64,000 nucleotides of DNA from Eubacterium sp. (lineage in GTDB: Bacteria; Bacillota; Clostridia; Lachnospirales; Lachnospiraceae): NCBI GenBank assembly GCA_016292095.1, contig JAEFAB010000015.1, positions 1 through 64,000 of the forward strand, written 5' to 3'. Position numbers and translations under genes: made by a program. Within the stretch, counting starts at the first letter, position 1, and each line of letters begins with the position of its first letter. This document shows positions 27,889 through 35,899 of this stretch, piece by piece. The notes beneath the pieces were generated by a model that saw nothing but the letters and a program-made list of their open reading frames with translations, was not told the DNA's origin and searched no databases.

Positions 27889-29139
27889 ATGGGAAAAAAG
27901 ATTATTGCCGGAATCATAATTATGGTTATGATGTGTTCGGTGTTACCTTTTATGGGAAAAGAAATACAGGCAGCAGACGACTTTCAGGCAACTTTGTCAG
28001 AAGGACTTCTGAAATGGGATATTTATTCCGGAGCAAATCAGTATGAAGTAATTATTTGTGATGCGGAAAAAGAACCGGTGGCATCCCAAAAGGATTATGC
28101 CTATGCCTTTGAATCCGAAGGTCGATGCAGTTTTGACGTTTTGGCAAAGTTGCAAAAAACCGGAGTGCCTCAGGAAGGCACCTACTATGCTTATGTCAGA
28201 GCATATCAAAAAGACGGTGATTTTGCCGTATCAAACAATGTAGAGTTTGCTTACATTCCTCATGAGCATCAGTGGGATAATCGTTATGAACACAATGCAA
28301 AATATCATTGGCATGAATGTAATACGGCAAACTGCTATGTTATTAGTAACGAACAGAAAAAAGGCTATGGAGCGCACAGTTGGTCTGTTTCCATCCAGAC
28401 AAAGGCGACAACCGATAAAGAAGGAACGAAACGCTATGTCTGTAAAGTTTGCGGATATTCCAAAACAGAAAAAATACCGAAACTGACAAAAGCGCAGCAA
28501 AGTATTGAGAATGCACCGACACTGAAGAATACCGTTCAGAATATTTCCTCCTTGAAGGGAAACGGAGATCCGGCAGGTTCATCCTTTGCGGTATTGCAAG
28601 CAAAAGCAAAAAAGGTCGGAAAGAATGAAATAACTCTTAGTTGGATGAAAGTCGGCGGAGCAATTTCGTACGTTGTCTATGGGAACCGGTGTGGAACAAA
28701 GTACAAGTATGAGAAAATTGCTATCGTCAGCGGAACAACGTATTCGGCAAAGAAACTGAAACAGGGAACTAATTATAAATACCTTGTGGTTGCTGTTGCA
28801 AAAGATCAGGAGAAAACCGAGAAAGCTATCGCAATTTCAAAATCAGTCCATTGTATGACTGCCGGAAACAAAAAATTCGGAGATTTCACCAAAGTAACGG
28901 TGAAAAAGAAAAATGTCAGCATTGGTGTGAAGAAAAGTGTTACCGTGAAGGCAATCCAGGTGAAACCGAAAAAGAAAAAAGTGAAGCAACATCGTAAAAT
29001 TTCCTATGAATCAGGAAATCCGAACATTGCAACAGTGAATAAGAAAGGTAAAATTACCGGAAAGAAAAAAGGAAAATGCACGATTTATGCCTATGCGCAA
29101 AACGGCGTATTTGCAAAAATCAGTGTAACCGTAAAATAG
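27889..29139 (+). CDS. Secreted cell-surface protein with fibronectin-like and Big2-type domains
   Basis: 416 residues with a signal peptide ending near IQAAD. Residues about 30-125 look like a fibronectin-type fold. A His/Cys-rich segment follows (HEHQWDNRYEHNAKYHWHEC, then CKVCGYSKTEKIPK), a short repeat common in Clostridial surface proteins that may bind metal. Next comes another fibronectin-like domain (SWMKVGGAISYVVYG) and a C-terminal Ig-like Big2 domain (YESGNPNIATVNKKGKITGKKKGKCTI). It is very Lys-rich. No LPxTG anchor. It begins 14 bases after the ATPase. Likely an adhesion or wall-binding protein; ligand unknown. Confidence 0.75.
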   Translation: MGKKIIAGIIIMVMMCSVLPFMGKEIQAADDFQATLSEGLLKWDIYSGANQYEVIICDAEKEPVASQKDYAYAFESEGRCSFDVLAKLQKTGVPQEGTYYAYVRAYQKDGDFAVSNNVEFAYIPHEHQWDNRYEHNAKYHWHECNTANCYVISNEQKKGYGAHSWSVSIQTKATTDKEGTKRYVCKVCGYSKTEKIPKLTKAQQSIENAPTLKNTVQNISSLKGNGDPAGSSFAVLQAKAKKVGKNEITLSWMKVGGAISYVVYGNRCGTKYKYEKIAIVSGTTYSAKKLKQGTNYKYLVVAVAKDQEKTEKAIAISKSVHCMTAGNKKFGDFTKVTVKKKNVSIGVKKSVTVKAIQVKPKKKKVKQHRKISYESGNPNIATVNKKGKITGKKKGKCTIYAYAQNGVFAKISVTVK

Positions 29140-29274
29140 AAAAATCTCCTAATTCTGTAAGATTTTACTTGTGGTTTTATGTAAACCAACGTGATACCAT
29201 TGGATTGTAACCAATGGATTTCCGAAAAGTTACAAAAAGCGCGCAAGAAAAAAAGAAAGGATTAGGAGATTTTT
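29140..29274 (+). promoter_or_regulatory. Structured leader that can sequester the RBS of the CAP-protein gene
   Basis: Seen directly: AAAATCTCCTAAT (29141-29153) is exactly complementary to ATTAGGAGATTTT (29261-29273), which contains the RBS of the gene at 29275. Inside are a TGGTTT/AAACCA hairpin, and a perfect CCATTGG/CCAATGG hairpin (29197-29217) whose loop TTGTAA can pair with TTACAA at 29230-29235, forming an H-type pseudoknot. The 5' strand can alternatively pair locally with AGATTTT (29159-29165). I do not recognise a known riboswitch class. The switch function is inference. Confidence 0.55.
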
Positions 29275-29895
29275 ATGTTTAAAAAAATTCAAATAGGAAT
29301 CGCAATGCTGGTTCTGACCACAATGCTGTTTACAACCCATGCAGTGGATGCGGCATGCATGAAAGGAACGGTAGGGTGTAAAACGATTACGGTGAAATGT
29401 ATTCAGGGAAAATGCAATAAGAAGGTGACTGTGAAAAGCAAAAAAAAGAAAACAACCGCAAAAAAGCAGGAGACCACAAAGAACACTTCCGATAGTGCTA
29501 AACAAAATACAACAGAAGAAAGCCAATATGTTCAGAAAATTGTGGAACTGGTAAATAAAGAACGGACACAGGTAGGACTGTCTAAAGTGACGTTGGACAA
29601 TTCTTTGAAAAATGCAGCCATGACCAGAGCGAAAGAAATTGTAACATCTTTCTCTCATACAAGACCGAACGGATCTGCATTCAGTACTGTATTGGCAGAG
29701 CAGAAAATCAGTTACCGGGGAGCCGGAGAAAATATTGCCTGGGGTCAGGCAACACCAGAAGAAGTGATGCAGGGTTGGATGAACAGCTCCGGGCATCGGG
29801 CAAACATTCTAAATGCGAAATTTACAAAAATCGGAGTGGGTTATTATAAAGCATCCAATGGCAGAAAATATTGGAGTCAATTGTTTATTTTTTAA
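29275..29895 (+). CDS. Secreted CAP (SCP/YkwD-like) domain protein
   Basis: 206 residues with a signal peptide (cleavage near VDAAC). A Lys/Thr-rich low-complexity linker (about 40-80) is followed by a C-terminal CAP domain, recognised by VELVNKERTQVGLSKV, FSHTRPNGSAF, GENIAWGQATPEEVMQGWM and SSGHRANILN. These keep the two His and acidic residues of the CAP cavity. Bacterial YkwD-like CAP proteins are secreted, in part linked to sporulation or the cell wall, but no enzymatic reaction is firmly known. The start lies directly behind the folded leader at 29140-29274. A short terminator follows. Confidence 0.88.
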   Translation: MFKKIQIGIAMLVLTTMLFTTHAVDAACMKGTVGCKTITVKCIQGKCNKKVTVKSKKKKTTAKKQETTKNTSDSAKQNTTEESQYVQKIVELVNKERTQVGLSKVTLDNSLKNAAMTRAKEIVTSFSHTRPNGSAFSTVLAEQKISYRGAGENIAWGQATPEEVMQGWMNSSGHRANILNAKFTKIGVGYYKASNGRKYWSQLFIF

Positions 29896-29900
29896 AGGAG

Positions 29901-29925
29901 GAGCAGGCTGAAAAGTCTGCTTTTT
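29901..29925 (+). terminator. Terminator after CAP gene
   Basis: GCAGGCT pairs with AGTCTGC (one G-T pair) around GAAA, followed by five T residues. Confidence 0.7.
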
Positions 29926-29993
29926 CTATTGATTTTTTCGGTGGTTTCAAGTAAACTTTTACTAAAGTGTGGAACGAGGAAAGGAGACTGATT

Positions 29994-30653
29994 ATGAAGT
30001 ACAGATGTAAGATTTGCGGACACGAATTTGAAGTCAAAGATGGCGAAAACCCGGTATGTCCGTTATGTAAAGCAGAAGGCGATAATTTAGAATTGATTGA
30101 AGGAGGAAAGGAAATGAGTAATCCATATTCAGGAACACAGACAGAAAAGAACTTAGAGGCAGCATTTGCCGGAGAATCACAGGCTAGAAATAAGTATACA
30201 TACTTTGCTTCTGTAGCAAAGAAGGAAGGATATGAGCAGATTTCTGCATTATTCCTTCAGACAGCAAACAATGAAAAAGAACATGCAAAAATGTGGTTCA
30301 AGGAATTAAAGGGAATCGGAACTACTACTGAAAACTTAAATGCAGCAGCTGACGGAGAAAACTTCGAATGGACAGATATGTACGAAGATTTCGCAAAGAC
30401 AGCTGAAGCAGAAGGTTTCCCTGAACTTGCTGCAAAATTCCGTGCAGTTGGTGAAATCGAAAAGCATCACGAAGAAAGATACCGTGCATTATTAAAGAAC
30501 ATTGAAACTGCTCAGGTATTTGAAAAGAGTGAAGTAAAAGTTTGGGAATGTAGAAACTGCGGACATATTGTTGTTGGAACAAAAGCTCCTGAAATTTGCC
30601 CGGTTTGTGCACATCCACAGAGCTATTTTGAAGTACACGCAGAAAACTACTAA
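29994..30653 (+). CDS. Rubrerythrin with an extra N-terminal rubredoxin-like zinc/iron knuckle
   Basis: 219 residues from the ATG at 29994 (AAGGAG upstream; the track's 29967 start is too early). Residues 4-30 form a rubredoxin-like site (CKICGHEF and CPLCKAEG). Residues about 45-180 form the di-iron four-helix domain with [17 protein letters not shown] and EKHHEERY. A second rubredoxin-like site closes the protein (CRNCGH, CPVCAHP). Rubrerythrins reduce hydrogen peroxide in anaerobes. A strong SD and in-frame ATG at 30114 (GGAGGAAAGGAA ATG) lies at the exact junction where ordinary rubrerythrins begin. Own terminator follows. Confidence 0.95.
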   Translation: MKYRCKICGHEFEVKDGENPVCPLCKAEGDNLELIEGGKEMSNPYSGTQTEKNLEAAFAGESQARNKYTYFASVAKKEGYEQISALFLQTANNEKEHAKMWFKELKGIGTTTENLNAAADGENFEWTDMYEDFAKTAEAEGFPELAAKFRAVGEIEKHHEERYRALLKNIETAQVFEKSEVKVWECRNCGHIVVGTKAPEICPVCAHPQSYFEVHAENY

Positions 30654-30669
30654 GAATTATGTAAATGTT

Positions 30670-30699
30670 AAGGCTGACATTTTAGATGTCGGCCTTTTT
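30670..30699 (+). terminator. Terminator after rubrerythrin
   Basis: AAGGCTGACAT pairs with ATGTCGGCCTT and is followed by T residues. Confidence 0.9.
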
Positions 30700-30765
30700 C
30701 ATTGTAAATCCATGGGAAATATGGTAGTATAGTAAAGAAGTAAAGTAAGAAAGGACGGGCGTATT

Positions 30766-31431
30766 ATGAAGAAGTATATCGCTGAATTTATCGGAACTTT
30801 TGTTCTCACATTTATGGGTTGTGGCGCAGCAGTTTTCACCGGAAATCTTCTGACAATTGCAGTAGCATTTGGTTTATCTATCGTTGCTATGGCATACTCA
30901 ATCGGAAACATTTCAGGATGTCACGTGAACCCGGCAGTTTCTTTAGCAATGTTCCTGAACAAAAAAATGAGCCAGGATGATTTGATTTTCTACGTAATCG
31001 CACAGGTTGCAGGTGCAATCGTTGCCGGTGGCGTATTAAAATTAATCACAGCCTTAAGAGAAGGAACAACTGTTGAAAGAATCGGCGCAAACGGTTTTGA
31101 TAAATACTCTGAAATCGGCTTAAATGCCGGTGGTGCTTTAATCATTGAAGTAATCTTAACATGCATCTTTGTATATGTTATTTTAGAAGTTACTTCAAAG
31201 GCTGAATTCGCTAATATCGCTGGTATCGTAATTGGTCTTACATTGACATTTGTTCACATCGTAGGCATCAATTTAACAGGTACAAGTGTAAACCCTGCAA
31301 GAAGTATCGGGGCTGCACTTTTCAGTGGTACAGATGCGTTGGCACAGGTTTGGGTATTCGTTCTTGCTCCTCTTGTAGGTGCAGCAGCTGCAGCATTCTT
31401 ATTCAAGTTTATGCACAGCGAACAGAACTAA
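30766..31431 (+). CDS. MIP family aquaporin/glycerol facilitator
   Basis: 221 residues, six membrane helices with the two pore half-helices carrying NPA motifs, GCHVNPAVS near residue 53 and GTSVNPARS near 173. The short second-half loop and residues around the arginine filter point to a water-type (AqpZ-like) channel rather than a large glycerol channel, though this is not certain. Single gene with its own promoter and terminators on both sides. Confidence 0.92.
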   Translation: MKKYIAEFIGTFVLTFMGCGAAVFTGNLLTIAVAFGLSIVAMAYSIGNISGCHVNPAVSLAMFLNKKMSQDDLIFYVIAQVAGAIVAGGVLKLITALREGTTVERIGANGFDKYSEIGLNAGGALIIEVILTCIFVYVILEVTSKAEFANIAGIVIGLTLTFVHIVGINLTGTSVNPARSIGAALFSGTDALAQVWVFVLAPLVGAAAAAFLFKFMHSEQN

Positions 31432-31447
31432 TCAGTGTCTGAAGAAT

Positions 31448-31493
31448 AAATAGGTGATACGTCGTTGAAAGATGATGTATCGCCTATTTTTTT
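31448..31493 (+). terminator. Terminator after aquaporin
   Basis: AAATAGGTGATAC pairs with GTATCGCCTATTT, followed by a T run. Confidence 0.88.
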
Positions 31494-31587
31494 GCTTTAA
31501 TTAAGCGGATTTTGTGATACAATAGAGGTAGTGAAATTGTGCGGAAAACATTGCCGACAGAAATTATTGTTCACAAGGAGGTAGATT

Positions 31588-32487
31588 ATGGCAGTAGAAT
31601 TTTCAAGTTCACAAATGCTCGATTGGATGGAGTATATTTCAGAACAACAGGATATCAGCCCTGAAAAGATTAAATTATTAAATACATGTGGAAAGAGAAG
31701 AAATGTTCTTGCAACAATTGCAACACATAAACGCATTTTGATTTTTGCAGATGAAACACATGGAAATATTTTATATAAGTGTTGGGAAGCCGGTTATGGA
31801 GAATATGATTTATATTATGGACAGGGCTTTGAACCGGGAGAAATGAAACACTGTAAATTAGGCGAAATGATGGATACGGAAATTTCCGGACCGACTGTTT
31901 TGTACATTGAAAATGAAAACACCAGAGAGTCTATGATTTTCGGAATGAAGAACGAAAACTTTGCTACAGGAACGGTTAAATATGTAGGTCATGAAATTCG
32001 TTCGGTTATTATGAATAAGCTGGAGCTGGATGTTAGTGATGTGGCATTGCTTGTCAGTGCAGAAAGTATCGTAATCGAAGCGGCTATGGTTGCTTACGAA
32101 GGTGTTATTATCGCCACAGAACGAGATGCAGGTTCCTTAAGAGCTATGGAAGAAAATGTAAATAAGTTTGGTGTTCACAATGTAGAGATTGTTGAACATA
32201 TTTCCAACGTAAAAGAGCAGGGATTACCGATTCCGAGAATTGCCTTTATTGTTGCAACAAGAGATCACATTGAAAGTGATATTAAGCAGTTATTGGAAAT
32301 CAATCCACAGATGAAATTTATTGTATATACATTGGAATTAGACATTCTTGCAGATATCAAATACATTATGGGTAAATACGGAATTAAAGCGACGGAAGTA
32401 ATGCAGATTTCCGTTTCAAAAACAGATAAAAACAGCGTATTTGTGGCACAGCCATCCCCATGGATGATTACCGGTGAAGTAGAATAA
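31588..32487 (+). CDS. Orphan CobL-like protein (degenerate CbiE plus CbiT-like domains)
   Basis: 299 residues. The C-terminal half has a Rossmann methyltransferase-like run, AESIVIEAAMVAYEGVIIATERDAGSLRAMEENVNKFGVHNVEIVEH, which closely follows the CbiT half of precorrin-6Y methylase. The N-terminal part (about 55-110) matches only the end of CbiE (ILYKCWEAGYGEYDLYYGQGFEPGE), so it is shortened. The glycine-rich SAM loop of CbiT (GxGSG) is not preserved; AESIVIEA stands in its place. No cobalamin genes are nearby. It may have lost catalysis and taken another role. GGAGG precedes the start and a strong terminator ends it. Confidence 0.6.
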   Translation: MAVEFSSSQMLDWMEYISEQQDISPEKIKLLNTCGKRRNVLATIATHKRILIFADETHGNILYKCWEAGYGEYDLYYGQGFEPGEMKHCKLGEMMDTEISGPTVLYIENENTRESMIFGMKNENFATGTVKYVGHEIRSVIMNKLELDVSDVALLVSAESIVIEAAMVAYEGVIIATERDAGSLRAMEENVNKFGVHNVEIVEHISNVKEQGLPIPRIAFIVATRDHIESDIKQLLEINPQMKFIVYTLELDILADIKYIMGKYGIKATEVMQISVSKTDKNSVFVAQPSPWMITGEVE

Positions 32488-32505
32488 AACCATAAAAAAA
32501 GATTG

Positions 32506-32541
32506 AAAGTAGAGGTTGACATAACAACCTCTACTTTTTTT
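32506..32541 (+). terminator. Terminator after CobL-like gene
   Basis: AAAGTAGAGGTTG pairs perfectly with CAACCTCTACTTT around a 6-base loop, followed by T residues. Confidence 0.93.
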
Positions 32542-32719
32542 ATGTGATATTGCTGAAAAAGTATTGACGATACATATAAAAAGTGATAATATTTCGCATA
32601 CAGAGAAAACACATTCAAAAAGTTGCGTATGTCAAAGAATATGTGATAAGCACTAAAGAGTCACAATCTATCCTGAAGGAAGGTGTTTGCTCGAGTAGGA
32701 AAAAAGGAGGGGGAGCAGT

Positions 32720-32893
32720 ATGGATGTATTTTTGCAGGAACACGGAAAGACGATTTTTATTGCGGTCTGTATCCTGTTGCTGGTAGGCGTAGCCTATGCA
32801 GTGGGGCCGGTGATTTCCACAGCGATTAAAGAAGTTGTTGGCGGATATTCTTCATCGGTTACCTTTGATTCCGTTGCGGGAAAGGTCTCATAA
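32720..32893 (+). CDS. Small pilin-like protein with EHG N-terminus, first of pilus operon
   Basis: 57 residues, absent from the ORF track because of its size. It begins MDVFLQEHGKTI, then has one hydrophobic helix (IAVCILLLVGVAYAVGPVI) and a short polar tail. Two genes 2.6-2.8 kb downstream begin the same way (MEGFIGEHG and MDNFLGEHG). The start is behind GGAGGGGG. It sits directly before the pilus ATPase gene. I infer a major or accessory pilin of a Tad-like system, comparable in size with Flp pilins, but the standard prepilin peptidase site is not obvious. Confidence 0.65.
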   Translation: MDVFLQEHGKTIFIAVCILLLVGVAYAVGPVISTAIKEVVGGYSSSVTFDSVAGKVS

Positions 32894-32911
32894 AAACAGA
32901 GGGAGGTTGGT

Positions 32912-33922
32912 ATGCGAAAACTATCGTTGCCGGATCGGGCATTTGGACAGTTACTGAAATATGTACTGGATGATGATATTACAGATATTAACTGGAGCCG
33001 TGAACTATGGATTAATGATTTAAATCGAGGAAGGTATAAAGTGGAAGGCTTCCGGCTGGATGAAGGATTTATTCAGCAGTTTTATACCCGAATCAGTAAT
33101 TTAATGAATCTTTCATTTAATCAAAACCATCCATTGTTGGAAGCGGAGACGGATCATTTGCGAATATCGATATTACATGAGTCGGTTACCAATACGGGAA
33201 CCAGTATCAGTATCCGTAAAACACCGGCGATTCGAAGGATTAACCGGGAATTGATTTTAGAAAGTGGCTATTGTCCCAAAGAGATTGATTGTTTCATGTC
33301 AAACGCGATTAAATCACACTGCACCGTGGTAGTTGGGGGATTGCCCGGTGTTGGAAAGACAGAGTATGTAAAATATCTTACTAATTATATCCCGGCATAT
33401 GAACGGGTTTATACAATTGAGGACAATTTAGAACTTCGTTATGCCGCGATTAATCCGGGGAAAGATTGTGTTGAGATTAAAGTGAGTGAAAACTTTGGTT
33501 ATGCAGACGCCCTAAAGGCAAGCAAGAGACAGCTGCCAACCTGGGTTTTGCTGGCGGAGGCCCGTGGGGAAGAAGTGCGATATTTACTGGAAAATATTTC
33601 TGCGGGAGTGCACTGTCTGACGACCATCCATGTGGATGACGCCGGTAAAGTCCCGGACCGCTTGAGAAATATGGGACAAAATGTTTTGGAAAATGATGTT
33701 TACTCCTTTGTGGATTTGGCAGTACAGCTTCAGTCCTATGTGAAAGAAGGAGAAAAAATCAGAAGACAGGTTTCACAGGTGATGTGTCTATCCAGAAACA
33801 ATGAGGTAAACGAAAAAGTAATGATTTATGAGGATGGAAAATTGCTGACGGATCAGTTGCCGGAAGACATTATGAGAAAATTTCGTCTTGCCGGAATTCA
33901 AAATCCGTTTGAAGGGGAGTAA
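32912..33922 (+). CDS. CpaF/TadA-type secretion ATPase
   Basis: 336 residues, somewhat shorter than typical CpaF proteins. The RecA-like domain has Walker A GGLPGVGKTE near residue 141, an Asp/Glu box YTIEDNLELRY, Walker B LLAEARGEE near 209 and a His box TTIHVDDAGKVPDRL near 233. It should power pilus assembly at the membrane face in a hexameric ring. It sits between a small pilin-like gene and the membrane platform gene, with GGGAGG upstream. This is the only motor ATPase in the cluster, so no separate retraction ATPase is present. Confidence 0.88.
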   Translation: MRKLSLPDRAFGQLLKYVLDDDITDINWSRELWINDLNRGRYKVEGFRLDEGFIQQFYTRISNLMNLSFNQNHPLLEAETDHLRISILHESVTNTGTSISIRKTPAIRRINRELILESGYCPKEIDCFMSNAIKSHCTVVVGGLPGVGKTEYVKYLTNYIPAYERVYTIEDNLELRYAAINPGKDCVEIKVSENFGYADALKASKRQLPTWVLLAEARGEEVRYLLENISAGVHCLTTIHVDDAGKVPDRLRNMGQNVLENDVYSFVDLAVQLQSYVKEGEKIRRQVSQVMCLSRNNEVNEKVMIYEDGKLLTDQLPEDIMRKFRLAGIQNPFEGE

Positions 33923-33925
33923 TGT

Positions 33926-35224
33926 GTGAAAAAGGTGAAACAGTTTAGCAAAATATTATTGATTATTCTGGGAGTGACTTTGGTGTATCGGTTAAATCCC
34001 GTTGCCATTATCATCTGCATGGTTGGTGGTGTGATTTTTGACGGGATGTTCCTGAAGGAAGAGAAGAAACGAAAAAACTATTTACTGAAATTTAAAAGCT
34101 TGATTTCTTACATGGAACAGATGGGGTACTCTTTTAAAAAGCAACCCAAAATCGTACCCGCATTAAGAGATGCACAAAAAGTCTGCGTAGGAAGTATTAA
34201 AGAAATTCTGGAAGAAACGCTGGTTCAGATTGATACAGGAAACGAGGAAAATATTTATGAAAATGCCCTGAAGATTATTCAGGAGGAATATGACTGTAAA
34301 CGAATCAGATCCTTACATGAATTTTTGGTTAAAATCGAAAAGCATGGGGGAACGTATGAAAAATATCTGGAAATATTGCTGGAAGATATCCGGGCCTGGA
34401 ATGATAATGTTTCGCTGTTTATGAAGGACGTGGAACGTGTAAAACGTAATGTATTGATTTCCGTTTTTTCCACACTGATTACCTGCGGGTTTATGGCGTA
34501 TCTGATTCCGTCAGAGTATCGCTTTACAGCACATCCGGTTTATCAGATTTGCTCTACAGGCATGATTTTAATGATGATGGGAGCCTATCTGTTGGTAACA
34601 AGAAAACTGAATTTTGATTGGACGAAGGAAAAAAGCTTTCTCTCGGAAAAAATGATTATCAAGTATTATTTTCTGGTGGAAAAAGCAAGTGAAAATGAAA
34701 ACGAACTAACTGTGTTGGAACGGATGTCGATAAAAAAAGCGAAGCGGCGTTTGGAACGGGAGATTGCAAAAGAGTTCCCAGACTGGATTCGTGATGTAGC
34801 CATTAATCTTCAAAATGATACGGTTCAGTCGGCAATCGAGAATTCCTATGAGAAAGCACCCTTTGTCCTGAAAAGACCGATTCGAAAACTACTGATTGAT
34901 TTTGAACGTTATCCTGTGGGGATTGAGCCTTATGACAATTTATTAAAGGAATTTGATTTGGACGAAATAGTATCATCGGTCAAGATGTTTTATGCCATTA
35001 ATGAATTGGGAAAAGAGGAATCGCAGCAGCAGGTTCAGACAATTATTGAGAGAAATAATAAAATGGTCCGGCACGCGGATGAAATGAAAAACAAAGATTA
35101 TGTGGGAATGGCAAGTATGTATTCTGCAATTCCAATGTTTTTGGGGGTAATTAAGATTATGGTGGATATGGTTTTAATGATTCTTGTCTTTACCGCATCG
35201 GTTTCACAGGCGTTGCAGGGATAG
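33926..35224 (+). CDS. TadB/TadC-like membrane platform protein (apparent fusion)
   Basis: 432 residues starting at GTG 33926 behind GGGGAG, 3 bases after the ATPase stop. Two N-terminal helices are followed by a T2SS-F-like helical domain (about 60-165), two helices (about 170-225), a second T2SS-F-like domain (about 265-390) and C-terminal helices. Classical Tad systems use two separate proteins, TadB and TadC, each with one such domain; here both appear in one chain. It would form the inner platform of the pilus machine with the ATPase. Domain assignment is from topology and from neighbours, since sequence motifs in this family are weak. Confidence 0.7.
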   Translation: MKKVKQFSKILLIILGVTLVYRLNPVAIIICMVGGVIFDGMFLKEEKKRKNYLLKFKSLISYMEQMGYSFKKQPKIVPALRDAQKVCVGSIKEILEETLVQIDTGNEENIYENALKIIQEEYDCKRIRSLHEFLVKIEKHGGTYEKYLEILLEDIRAWNDNVSLFMKDVERVKRNVLISVFSTLITCGFMAYLIPSEYRFTAHPVYQICSTGMILMMMGAYLLVTRKLNFDWTKEKSFLSEKMIIKYYFLVEKASENENELTVLERMSIKKAKRRLEREIAKEFPDWIRDVAINLQNDTVQSAIENSYEKAPFVLKRPIRKLLIDFERYPVGIEPYDNLLKEFDLDEIVSSVKMFYAINELGKEESQQQVQTIIERNNKMVRHADEMKNKDYVGMASMYSAIPMFLGVIKIMVDMVLMILVFTASVSQALQG

Positions 35225-35235
35225 AAAGAGGAATT

Positions 35236-35343
35236 ATGAAATTATTGTTATCGGAAGCAGGACAGTGCATTATTTTCGGGGTGTTGTTTCTTGTACTGAT
35301 TTACTGCTTTGGAGAAATCTTATCAACAGTGACAGGAGGATGA
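35236..35343 (+). CDS. Very small pilin-like membrane peptide
   Basis: 35 residues, below the ORF track limit. It reads MKLLLSEAGQCIIFGVLFL and continues as a single hydrophobic helix to a short tail ending TVTGG. A GAGGAA site precedes the ATG. The EAG near residue 8 sits where the neighbouring proteins have EHG. Its tight packing (12 bases after the platform gene, 3 bases before the next) supports expression. A role as minor pilin is inferred from position alone. Confidence 0.5.
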   Translation: MKLLLSEAGQCIIFGVLFLVLIYCFGEILSTVTGG

Positions 35344-35346
35344 AAA

Positions 35347-35487
35347 ATGGAAGGATTTATTGGAGAACATGGAAGTGTAATCATTAGTGGAATGGTTGCA
35401 ATTTTGTCGGTGGTTGCGGCTTCGGCAATTGTGTATGCTGCGGGAGAAATGGAATTGTTGACAACAATTTCCGTGGTAGGAGGTTGA
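35347..35487 (+). CDS. Small pilin-like protein with EHG N-terminus
   Basis: 46 residues, absent from the ORF track. It starts MEGFIGEHGSVIISGMVAIL, followed by an Ala/Val-rich hydrophobic helix and a tail ending TTISVVGG. The N-terminus matches the proteins at 32720 and 35492. The acidic residue, Gly and hydrophobic helix layout recalls TadE or Flp mini-pilins. An ACAGGAGGATG SD overlaps the end of the previous gene, indicating coupling. Confidence 0.6.
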   Translation: MEGFIGEHGSVIISGMVAILSVVAASAIVYAAGEMELLTTISVVGG

Positions 35488-35491
35488 GACC

Positions 35492-35896
35492 ATGGACAAT
35501 TTTTTAGGAGAACACGGAGAAATGATTTTGTATGGGCTGGTGGGAATCATGATGGTTTTTCTCATTAGCACGGTTTGTTTCGGAACCTGGCAGAAGATTA
35601 CACCTGCGTATCATACCAAGAAGGAAAAAAGTAATCAGGAATTTCGTAAGGATAATCAGGGGAAATATCCCACCATTGAAACGGATGAAGTAATCTATGC
35701 GGATTATCAAAACGCAAAATTTAATTTTCGGGATTACATTCGCGCAAAGGATTGGAACGGAAGAGATTTAACAGATCGAGTTCACGTGTACGGCAGTGTG
35801 GATGTATTTCAAAAAGGGATTTACAAACTTCGGTGTGTGGTGGTTTCGGACAGCCAGCTTGCCTGTACAAAATATGTCAATGTGATTGTGGAGTAG
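35492..35896 (+). CDS. Pilin-like protein with EHG N-terminus and C-terminal Ig-like domain
   Basis: 134 residues. MDNFLGEHGEMILYG leads into a membrane helix (about 10-30), a charged linker (about 38-60) and a C-terminal domain (about 75-134) with the pattern RDLTDRVHVYGSVDVFQKG and YKLRCVVVSDSQL. This is the arrangement of DUF5011-type immunoglobulin-like domains found in surface proteins. It could be a larger pilin subunit displaying an Ig-like head. It lies 4 bases after the preceding small pilin gene, with GGAGG upstream. Confidence 0.65.
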   Translation: MDNFLGEHGEMILYGLVGIMMVFLISTVCFGTWQKITPAYHTKKEKSNQEFRKDNQGKYPTIETDEVIYADYQNAKFNFRDYIRAKDWNGRDLTDRVHVYGSVDVFQKGIYKLRCVVVSDSQLACTKYVNVIVE

Positions 35897-35899
35897 AGT

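Noticed and set aside
29140-29274. c-di-GMP-I, c-di-GMP-II, c-di-AMP or THF riboswitch as the identity of the CAP leader
   Set aside because: The core conserved sequences I know for these classes are not present, so the leader is left unassigned.
32583-32786. 67-residue ORF in the track before the pilus ATPase
   Set aside because: It has no RBS, starts next to the promoter region and overlaps the well-supported small pilin-like gene at 32720 in another frame.
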